The notes below the pieces were generated by a model. The model was not told the DNA's origin. It worked only from the letters and a program-made list of their open reading frames with translations, and searched no databases. From Cohnella terricola (lineage in GTDB: Bacteria; Bacillota; Bacilli; Paenibacillales; Paenibacillaceae): 64,000 nt of DNA. The DNA is taken from assembly GCF_007786475.1 (NCBI RefSeq), contig NZ_VNJJ01000009.1, forward strand, positions 1-64,000. Reading direction: 5' to 3'. Below are positions 43,555 to 52,200 of this stretch, in pieces. Within the stretch, counting starts at the first letter, position 1. Each line of letters begins with the position of its first letter. The position numbers and the translations under genes are program-made.

Positions 43555-44625
43555 TTGACAATCACGCGATCGAATCAAAATCCGATCATTACACCGAAAA
43601 ATGTTAACGCTTCCAATAAAGATTGGGAAGTGATTGGAGTGTTTAACGCCGGAGTCGCCAAGTACAGAGATGAGGTCCTATTATTGCTGCGCGTCGCGGA
43701 GAGACCAATTAACGACAATCCCGCCGCCTATTCCACGCCGATCTACGATGCCGCGACCGACCGGATGACGATCCGGACGATTGCCAGAACCGCCGATTGC
43801 GATTTCTCGGATGTCAGGGTGATCAGGACGCCGGAGCAAAGTTACTTAACGTCCATCTCGCATTTTCGGGTCGCCCGCAGCCAAGACGGCATCCATTTTA
43901 AGATCGACGACAAGCCTACGATTTTGCCTGGTTCGATCTACGAAGCTTACGGGATCGAGGATCCTCGAATTACGCAAATCGAGGACACTTACTATATTAC
44001 TTATTCAGCCATTTCGGAGTACGGAATTTGCACCGGGTTGATGACGACGAAGGATTTTGCCACCTTTCATCGCAAAGGGAATATATTTCATCCGGACAAC
44101 AAGGATGTCGTCATATTTCCGAGAAAAATCGGCGGCAAATACTATGCGATTCACCGTCCTTCCTTTTCTCATTACGGTAAACCTGAGATGTGGATTGCGG
44201 ATTCTAACGATTTGCAGATGTGGGGGAACCACCGTCATCTGGCAGGCTTGCGCGAAGGAAGCTGGGACGACGGGCGGATCGGAGCGAGCGCCGTTCCGAT
44301 CGATACCGAAGAAGGCTGGCTCGAGATCTACCATGGAGCGGACAAGAATAATCGCTATTGCCTAGGAGCTCTGCTGCTAGATCGGGATGAGCCTTGGAAA
44401 GTGATCGCCAGAAGCATAAGTCCATTCATGCAGCCGGAGGAAAAGTTTGAAACGGAGGGCTTTTTCGGAAATGTCGTCTTCCCATGCGGCGTTCTAGTCG
44501 AGAACCGGATCGTAAAGATCTATTATGGCGCGAGCGATACATGCATCGGTTATGCGGAGATCTCGCTTGATCATATTCTAGCTCATCTGAATCTTCGATC
44601 GGCAACCAATCCGACGAGGCGCTAA
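43555..44625 (+). CDS. GH130 family glycoside phosphorylase/hydrolase
   Basis: The 356-residue five-bladed propeller enzyme has the GH130 opening NQNPIITPKNVN and the catalytic region GSIYEAYGIEDPRITQIED (the Asp of IEDPR is the proposed proton donor in the family). GH130 enzymes act on beta-mannosides by phosphorolysis or hydrolysis inside the cell. It is the first gene of an operon with two sugar permeases and a binding protein, so imported mannose-containing oligosaccharides are the likely substrates. TTG start at 43555 with GGGGAGA upstream. Confidence 0.9.
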   Translation: MTITRSNQNPIITPKNVNASNKDWEVIGVFNAGVAKYRDEVLLLLRVAERPINDNPAAYSTPIYDAATDRMTIRTIARTADCDFSDVRVIRTPEQSYLTSISHFRVARSQDGIHFKIDDKPTILPGSIYEAYGIEDPRITQIEDTYYITYSAISEYGICTGLMTTKDFATFHRKGNIFHPDNKDVVIFPRKIGGKYYAIHRPSFSHYGKPEMWIADSNDLQMWGNHRHLAGLREGSWDDGRIGASAVPIDTEEGWLEIYHGADKNNRYCLGALLLDRDEPWKVIARSISPFMQPEEKFETEGFFGNVVFPCGVLVENRIVKIYYGASDTCIGYAEISLDHILAHLNLRSATNPTRR

Positions 44626-44638
44626 GGAGGATCTCGGG

Positions 44639-45586
44639 GTGCAATCATCGGTACGTACTAAAAGCAAGGAATCGTTTTGGCGCGAAATCCTGAAAAACCG
44701 GTATCTGTACCTGCTGACTTTGCCGGGGATTGTTTTTCTGATCGTATTTAATTACTTGCCTATGATCGGCTTGTATCTGGCTTTCGTGGATTACAATCCG
44801 ATGGCCGGCCTATTCGGCATGAAGAGCCGATTTGTGGGCATGGACAATTTCGAGTTCTTCTTCAGCTCCGGAGATTGGCTGGGCATCACGTTCAACACAA
44901 TCTACTTGAACAGCCTGTTCATCCTCACCGGTCTTGCCGTGCAAATCTTCATGGCCATCGGATTGAACGAAGTCGCTGGCAAAAGGTTTAAGAAGCTGGC
45001 GCAATCGTTTATGTTTCTGCCGAACTTCCTGTCTTGGACCGTTGTTTCAATATTTTCCATCGCGATCTTCTCTACCGATACCGGCGTCATTAACGGAATT
45101 TTGAACGCTTTGGGACTAGAGTCTATTAATTTCTATCAGGATGCTTCGACCTGGCCTTTCATCCTCGTCATGCTGAAGCTATGGAAAGGCGTCGGCTTCG
45201 GCACGGTTATCTATCTGGCGACGATAACGAGCATGGATCAGGAGATGTTCGAGGCTGCCAGGATCGACGGGTCGACAAGATTTCAATCGATTATCTACCT
45301 TACGCTTCCCATGCTCAAGACGACGACGATTATGCTTCTGATTCTTTCTGTCGGAGGTATTTTCTATGGAGATTTCGGAATGATCTTCGCGCTGATCGGG
45401 GATAATCCGCTGCTTAGGCCAACTACGGATGTCATCGATACGTACGTCTACCGGGCGCTTCGGATGAATAACGACATCGGGATGTCCTCCGCCGTCGGGT
45501 TATTCCAAGCTTTTGTCGGATTTGTGCTTGTCGTTTCCGTGAATGCCATTACTCGCAAAATGTCGAAGGATTCCGCGCTGTTCTAA
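44639..45586 (+). CDS. sugar ABC transporter permease (LplB-like)
   Basis: The 315-residue permease has six helices and the EAA-type loop ITSMDQEMFEAARIDGSTRF near residue 200. The LYLLTLPGIVFLIVFNYLPM opening is typical of the LplB/YteP group. GTG 44639 has AAGGAGG upstream, 13 bp after the GH130 stop. It forms the channel with the next gene; no ATPase gene is present, so a shared MsmX-type ATPase is presumably used. Confidence 0.92.
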   Translation: MQSSVRTKSKESFWREILKNRYLYLLTLPGIVFLIVFNYLPMIGLYLAFVDYNPMAGLFGMKSRFVGMDNFEFFFSSGDWLGITFNTIYLNSLFILTGLAVQIFMAIGLNEVAGKRFKKLAQSFMFLPNFLSWTVVSIFSIAIFSTDTGVINGILNALGLESINFYQDASTWPFILVMLKLWKGVGFGTVIYLATITSMDQEMFEAARIDGSTRFQSIIYLTLPMLKTTTIMLLILSVGGIFYGDFGMIFALIGDNPLLRPTTDVIDTYVYRALRMNNDIGMSSAVGLFQAFVGFVLVVSVNAITRKMSKDSALF

Positions 45587-45612
45587 CCCTATCGAGAGGA
45601 GGTGCCGCCGCT

Positions 45613-46506
45613 ATGTATCGCCAAACTGCCGGAGATCGAGCGATAATGACCGTTTTTTATCTCGCAATCGGCCTATTTGCTTTAATGTGCTTAATCCCGA
45701 TGTGGATTGCTTTAATGGCTTCCTTCACGAACGAGCAGGAACTAATCCGCAACGGATATAGCTTCTGGGTCAGAAGCTTCGACCTGACGGCCTACCGATT
45801 GATCTTTACGGGAACGGGCAGCGTCTATCGGGCCTACGGAGTCACCATACTCACCACGATCGCGGGCGTTATTTTTACGGTGATGCTTACAAGCTCGTTT
45901 GCGTATCCGTTGTCCGTGAAATCGTTCAAATTCCGCAACAGCCTATCCTTCTTCTGCTACGTCACGATGGTCTTTAACGGAGGGCTTGTTCCGACTTACA
46001 TTCTGACGACTCGCTTCCTGCACATGCAGAACACGATTTGGGTGCTCATTATTCCGGCCGCCCTGAACGGTTTTAACGTGTTTCTCATGAAAAATTACTT
46101 CGCGACTCTTCCCGAAGCGTTGGCGGAATCCGCCAAGATCGACGGAGCAAGCGAGATTTATATCTACTTCAAGATTATTCTCCCGCTGTCGATGCCGATT
46201 CTGGCCACGATCGGTTTGTTCTCCGCCATCGGGTATTGGAACGAATGGTTCCGGGTGCTTCTGTTCGTCAGTGAACAGAAATTGTATACACTGCAGTATC
46301 TGATTATGCGACTGCAACAGCAGGCGGAGTTTCTGAATTCTTCTTTAAGCGCTTCAGCAAGAGCCGCGCTGGGCGGGCAAGTGGTACCGACCATCGGGAT
46401 ACGGGTCGCGACCGCAATGGTCTCGATCGGTCCGATCGTTCTGCTCTATCCTTTTCTCCAGAAATACTTTATTAAAGGACTGACCATCGGCGCCGTGAAA
46501 GGTTGA
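45613..46506 (+). CDS. carbohydrate ABC transporter permease (LplC-like)
   Basis: The 297-residue partner permease has six helices and EAA loop LPEALAESAKIDGASEIYIY near residue 170. GLVPTYILTTRFLHMQNT is typical of LplC/YtcP permeases. GAGGAGGTG precedes the ATG, 26 bp after the first permease gene. Confidence 0.92.
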   Translation: MYRQTAGDRAIMTVFYLAIGLFALMCLIPMWIALMASFTNEQELIRNGYSFWVRSFDLTAYRLIFTGTGSVYRAYGVTILTTIAGVIFTVMLTSSFAYPLSVKSFKFRNSLSFFCYVTMVFNGGLVPTYILTTRFLHMQNTIWVLIIPAALNGFNVFLMKNYFATLPEALAESAKIDGASEIYIYFKIILPLSMPILATIGLFSAIGYWNEWFRVLLFVSEQKLYTLQYLIMRLQQQAEFLNSSLSASARAALGGQVVPTIGIRVATAMVSIGPIVLLYPFLQKYFIKGLTIGAVKG

Positions 46507-46564
46507 GAAAGGCTATTGCCGGCTTTGCCGGTTAGCATAGTATTCAATTCCGGGAGGGTTAACG

Positions 46565-48295
46565 ATGTTTAGAATGAAAAGTAAAAGCACGGCATTGGCC
46601 TTGGCGCTGATTCTGCTGCTATCCGCATTGGCGGCATGCTCGAAGAACGGCGAAAAGAACGAGAATTCTCCTAACGTCTCGTCGCCGTCCGCATCCCCAT
46701 CCGCATCTCCATCAGAATCCGCATCCGCGTCGAGCGAGCCAAGCGAATCCGCCAAAACTCCACCTAAGGAAGTGACGTTGGAATTTTACATGCCATCGGG
46801 AACCGCGAACGTCAACGATTTGCAGGCGGTGCTGGACCAATTTTACGCGGACACGAAAGATACTTTGAACACGAAGCTCAAATTCAATTTTACGACGTTC
46901 GATAACATCGGACAGCAGGTATCCCTGAAGCTTGCAGGCGGCGAGCAAGTGGACAGCGCCTTTGTCGCGCAATGGACAGCGCCGAACATCAATCAGATGA
47001 TCGCCAAGAACCAATTGGCCAACCTGGACTCTTACTTCAATAACGATCAGTACCCAGGACTTAAGAAAGCGTTCACGCCCGAGTATCTGAAAAACAATAG
47101 CTTCATAGACGCCAACGGCGAGTCGCACATCTACGGCATCCCTTTCACGCACGGGTTTGATGGCGGCGGGGTGATCTACTATCGCAAAGACCTTGCGGAG
47201 AAATACGGAATCGCGGAGATCAAGTCCGTGGAAGATTTAACGAAATACTACGATGGGATCGTGGCGAACGAGAAAGGGATGATCCCTCTCACCTGGAACG
47301 GCAGCCAGGATATGCTTTCCGACACGCTGCTCACGATGGTTCAGCCGATCACCAAGAAACATAATTATGAGACGAGCGTTGCGGGCACGAACAGCAGCAT
47401 CGCGATTAAACCGGACGGAACGTTATACGTCGCCAAGACGATCAATCCTTGGAGCGATCCGGATTACGTAGCGCTTCTTCCCGATGAGTTAAAGTCGGTC
47501 GACCCGTTGGAAGGCTTCAAAATGACCCGCGATTGGTATAAGAAAGGTTATCTGGAGAAGGACATCTTAGCTCAGAAAGATCCGGACGGACAGTTCATGT
47601 CGGGCAAAGCGGCTTCTGTCGTTCGTACGTTGGATATTTATCCATCGGAGAAGCAACAGCTCGAAACCGCGATTCCCGGAGCGAAATTAGGCTACTTCAT
47701 TATTAACCCGGGATATCTCACCGGCACGGCTAAAGCGGTGGGCAGCGATTTCAAAGCTTGGAATTTTGCCGCGATCCCTTCCAACTCCAAGAACATCGAC
47801 CGTACGATGCAGTTTTTCGACTGGTTGTTCTCGGATTTGAAGAACCACGATTTGTTCGAATTCGGCATAGAAGGCAAGCACTGGACGGCAGATGGCAACT
47901 CCAAATATTCGATCCCTGCAGGCGTAGATGCTGCGAGCAATTATAATTTCCCGGGATTTACGCTGACTTGGAATCCAACGATGGTTCGTTATGATGCCGC
48001 TACGCCGGACGAAGTGGTGACGACGTTGAATAACCTCGGCGACACGAACTTCTTCTTTAAGAAACTATCCGCGGGCTTTAATTTCGTTACGGACAACGTA
48101 AAGAACGAAACGGCGAAGCTGAACGACGTGAAATCCTTGCTCCGATCGATCGGCGACGGCGTCACTGACGACATCGATGGAACATTGGCCAAGGTTCAAA
48201 AGGAGTTCGACAAAGCCGGTTACGCGAAGGTGCGCGGGGAATTAGAAAAGCAGTTCAACGAATTCCTGAAGACCAATCCGTACGAAGGTCAATAG
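46565..48295 (+). CDS. extracellular sugar-binding lipoprotein (LplA-like)
   Basis: The 576-residue lipoprotein has a signal peptide with lipobox ALAAC (Cys ~25), a Ser/Pro/Ala-rich linker (~30-65), and a large solute-binding domain (EFYMPSGTANVNDLQAVLDQ, GGVIYYRKDLAEKYGI, GEQVDSAFVAQW). The size fits LplA/YtcQ-type binding proteins for complex oligosaccharides. It supplies the two permeases encoded directly upstream. GGGAGGG precedes the ATG. Confidence 0.9.
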   Translation: MFRMKSKSTALALALILLLSALAACSKNGEKNENSPNVSSPSASPSASPSESASASSEPSESAKTPPKEVTLEFYMPSGTANVNDLQAVLDQFYADTKDTLNTKLKFNFTTFDNIGQQVSLKLAGGEQVDSAFVAQWTAPNINQMIAKNQLANLDSYFNNDQYPGLKKAFTPEYLKNNSFIDANGESHIYGIPFTHGFDGGGVIYYRKDLAEKYGIAEIKSVEDLTKYYDGIVANEKGMIPLTWNGSQDMLSDTLLTMVQPITKKHNYETSVAGTNSSIAIKPDGTLYVAKTINPWSDPDYVALLPDELKSVDPLEGFKMTRDWYKKGYLEKDILAQKDPDGQFMSGKAASVVRTLDIYPSEKQQLETAIPGAKLGYFIINPGYLTGTAKAVGSDFKAWNFAAIPSNSKNIDRTMQFFDWLFSDLKNHDLFEFGIEGKHWTADGNSKYSIPAGVDAASNYNFPGFTLTWNPTMVRYDAATPDEVVTTLNNLGDTNFFFKKLSAGFNFVTDNVKNETAKLNDVKSLLRSIGDGVTDDIDGTLAKVQKEFDKAGYAKVRGELEKQFNEFLKTNPYEGQ

Positions 48296-48314
48296 GGAGA
48301 TTGAGGAGTAAACG

Positions 48315-49265
48315 ATGATACAGCACCGAAGCGGTTACCAGACCAACAAGGAACTGGTGGAAGCTTTCAAAAGAGATGAAAGCCGGAATATAGGGATACG
48401 GCTTCAGTTCGAGGGTGTCGGAGATAAGGACGTGTACAACATAACGGCGCCTTTTAGGGATAACGGTGAATTGATCCTTGCAGGCCGGGTAGAGGGACGG
48501 ACGACCGAATGGTCGAACGTTCTTTTCTTCCGGCGGCAAGGGGAGGTATGGACGCCTCATCCCGATTATCCCGTTTATGATCTGCAGGATCCGTTCTTTA
48601 CAAGAATGAATGGCGAGCTGATCTTCGGAGGGGTAGGGCTGATTAAAGATTCGTTCGACTCGGACCGGATCGTCTCTTGGGAGACTCGATTCTACCGGGG
48701 ACCGGATGCGTTAAGCTTAAAGCCGTTCCTGACCGGTCCGGACAGGATGAAGGATATTAGGCTAATTGAGCTGTCCAGCGGCGAGGTTGGCGTTCTTTCC
48801 AGACCGGGCGGTCTGCTCGGAGGAGGGCCGGGCAGCGTCATTGGGTTTACGAAAGTCTCGACGTTAGATGATATCACGGCTGAGATCATCGCAAGCGCGC
48901 CGACGTTCGGACATCAGTTTTCACCGCAGGAATGGGGAGGTGCAAACGAGGCTCACCTGCTCGGGAATGGCTTTGTGGGCGTGCTTGGACATATTGCCGA
49001 GTTCGACGGATTCGATCGAAGATATCGTGCTATGACGTTTGCGATTAACCCCGAGACTTCGGAAATATCACCTATGAAAATCATTGCTATGCGCAGTAAC
49101 TTTCCGGCCGGAGTCGCCAAGAGGCCAGATTTGGCGGATGTCGTCTTCAGCGGCGGGCTTGTCCGTAAATCCGGAGGACTTGCGGATTTGTTCGTCGGTG
49201 CAAGCGATGCGGAAGCCTACCGGATTGAAATCGAGGATCCTTTCTTGGAGTATGAGCGTCTCTGA
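48315..49265 (+). CDS. DUF1861 family, probable GH130-like propeller protein
   Basis: The 316-residue protein has repeated beta-strand/Asp patterns (NITAPFRDNGELILAGRVEG, YDLQDPFFTRMNGELIFGG) that suggest a five-bladed propeller related to GH130/GH43. It matches my memory of DUF1861 proteins. It starts 20 bp after the binding-protein gene in the same operon, with GAGGAG upstream. Role inferred: intracellular processing or recognition of the same glycan as the GH130 enzyme. Confidence 0.75.
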   Translation: MIQHRSGYQTNKELVEAFKRDESRNIGIRLQFEGVGDKDVYNITAPFRDNGELILAGRVEGRTTEWSNVLFFRRQGEVWTPHPDYPVYDLQDPFFTRMNGELIFGGVGLIKDSFDSDRIVSWETRFYRGPDALSLKPFLTGPDRMKDIRLIELSSGEVGVLSRPGGLLGGGPGSVIGFTKVSTLDDITAEIIASAPTFGHQFSPQEWGGANEAHLLGNGFVGVLGHIAEFDGFDRRYRAMTFAINPETSEISPMKIIAMRSNFPAGVAKRPDLADVVFSGGLVRKSGGLADLFVGASDAEAYRIEIEDPFLEYERL

Positions 49266-49299
49266 GGGGGATTGGGTGTAATAATGGGGAGGGATGATC

Positions 49300-52200
49300 G
49301 TGAAAAGGCTAATAGCTTTTCTATTATCATTGATCTTGTTAATCCCTGCATGGACACCTTCGGTCAGCGCTGAGACAGGGGACACGATTCAAGTTGCTTA
49401 TGATGTGGTCAATGGCGATTTCAGCCAAGGTTTAGCAGGGTGGGACAACAACAACACGGATGGGTTATTCGATAAAATCAGGGCCGAGCATGTTGTTGAA
49501 TTGAAGCCGGGGGCGGCGATCTGGCAGCCTCTCGCCATCACCGGCAATGCCGACGGGCCAAGCGTAAAAGACACCGTTTATGCGAAAGTATATGCAACGC
49601 TAAGCAGCGATGTCACGACGGACGACAACGTGCTTATCCGGTTAGTGGCAGGCGATCAACTGGCTGAGATCGATAGTCTGTCCGGCGCGGTGCGCGAGAT
49701 TCCGGTCGAACTGACGTCGCATATCAAAAATGCGGGGGGCCGTATTCCGGAGAATCAAGACCAGCTGTGGATCGAACTGCACAACGATACTCCCGGAACG
49801 ATTGAAGTATCCCGCATCGAAGTGTGGGGCGTTGACGCCGAGAATCGTGTCAAAGCTTATGCTGTGCCCAACGGCGATTTCTCGCAGGCTTTCGAAGGCA
49901 ATTGGGAAAGCAATGGAAAGGCGACATTGGGAACAGCGGTTTATCTCGAGCCCGGCGCGGCTGCCTGGCGCAGTCTGCCGGTTGGAAACTCGCTGACCAT
50001 GCCGCAGGTCGGGGACAAGGTTAGCGTTCAAGCCGGCTTGTTTGTCCCGTCGGGCGTGAACCGGACAGATGGCGTGTTCGTTCGCTTGAACGACGGACAT
50101 TACACGTTGAGGGACTTGAACGACATTGCCGGAACCGCTCGCGGCAAATGGTTCGTCTCATCCGGTAACGTGATTGCCAACGAGGGGATCATTAGCCAAG
50201 GTTCGTCGGAGCTATGGATTGAATTGCATAACGATACGAGCGTCCCTATTCGGTTGAAGGGATTATCCCTTACGGCGGAAAGGGCGGCATCCTCGATATA
50301 CGACTTAAACGGCGATGGAATCGTGGATGAGGCGGATGCAGCCTGGCTGAGCGAGAGGATCGCAAGCGGCCTGTTCGATGCAAGGGCGGATTTTGACCGG
50401 GATGGTCAGTTAACCGCCAAGGACTTGTCTTACTTTAAAAAATTCGCGCTGCATCATAATGACGAGTTTTATTTGAACATGAAGCATTTTACGTTTATGA
50501 ACGAGGATATTACGATCGACGGAGTTCCGATGATGGTAACCCATTTGTATTCTGAGCCGATCGATCGGAGCGATCTATCCAAGGGATATGCGTGGGTGGG
50601 CGATCCGCAGGAGGGCTTTGCGGCAGTGGACGACGTCGCCCGCGCGGTCATCGCTTATACGGAGCATTACGGCATGTATGGCGACGAGTTCAGCTACGGC
50701 AAAATCAAGCGCGGTCTAGAGTTTCTGATGTGGATGCAGCATCGTGACGGGGACTTCGATAATTTTGTCGTGAGGGACCCGGACGGCACGATTAGACCGA
50801 AAGACAGCGCTTCTTCGCAAAAAAGCTTTAGTTGGTGGGCGGTACGCGCCTACGAAGCTTTGGCAACGGCGATGCCGAAACTGAAAGCGGAAGACTCCGA
50901 ATTGGCCGCCAGGGTGAAGGAACGGCTGGCGCTTTGTTTGAAACGGCTAAAGGAAAATACGGATCCTTCTTATGGCCAATATGTCGACGTTAACGGGATA
51001 CGCATGGCCAAGTGGCTGCTGTTCGGGGATACTTGGCTCACTTCCGCGGCGATCGACGCGCTGGCAGTACACTACAAAGTGGCGGATAATGCCTCGGTCA
51101 AAGCTGCCATTCGCGAATCCGTCCGCAAGCTGGGAGAAGGAGTGGCGATCGCTCAATTCGGCGACTTCAGGGATTTTCCATACGGCGGATTTATGCACCA
51201 TTATAATGGCGTTCCGGGGCTTTACAATTGGGACGAATGGGGCAGCATTCAGGTGCGCGCTATGGCATATGCAGGACAAATTGCCGATCAACCGGCATGG
51301 ATCGAAGCGGCCGAGCATGCTGCGGATAGCTTTCTAGGCGATCTGCTGATCTCGGGCCGCGCGGAGACGATGCACCCGAACAAGAAGCCTTATCCGCTGA
51401 TCAACTACGGAACGGCGAGTTATGTAGACAATTGGCTTGCGCTTTATGAAGTCACGGGCAAAGAGAAGTATGCGGAGCTTGCAGGAATTGCGGCTTCCTG
51501 GTGGACGGGGAACAACGTACGCGATTTTCCGATGTTTAACCAGGTAGAAGGTTATGCGTACGACGGCTTGTACGATACAGAGGTCAACATCAACAGCGGT
51601 GCCGAATCGCTTGACGAGGCTATTCGCGCCCTTGTGCGGGTACTCGAAAATCCGATTGCTAAGCGGTACTTGTTCGCCCATGAGATGGCGGCCGCTCGTG
51701 CAGTGACGATAGAGATAGAGGATTTGTACAAAAGCGTGGCACCGCCTGACGAGAGAATGCCTTTCCCTAACGGTGAATTAAACGATCCGAACGTCGCCCT
51801 GGTCAAGCAGAATGTTGACTCGGGTACGGATGAATTGAAAATTTACGAGGATGCTCAACATTTGGGGGGCGAGCGGGAGGTTTATCCCGGTTGGATGGGA
51901 TCCAACGCGTTATTCGTGGCTGCGACCGGCTACAATAATATCCGTTTGTTTAACAATGGATCGATCAAGACCGAACTTCCGGTAGGAGGAGTAGGTAACT
52001 TCCAAGCCGGAGATGCGGTAAAGCTGGAGTTCTCGGCAAGGGTGGAATTCGATACTTCGCTGAAGGCCGAGGTTTACGCGGTCTTGGCTAACGGGGATAA
52101 AGTGCGGATAGCGGATGCGGGCGATATGAACTATCATCCTCGTACCTGGTATGCGGGAGCAAGTTCGGTAAAGACGACGCCGCTCGCCAAGATTCCTGAA

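Noticed and set aside
46513-46755. Minus-strand Asp/Ala-repeat frame
   Set aside because: It is antisense to the Ser/Pro/Ala linker of the sugar-binding lipoprotein.
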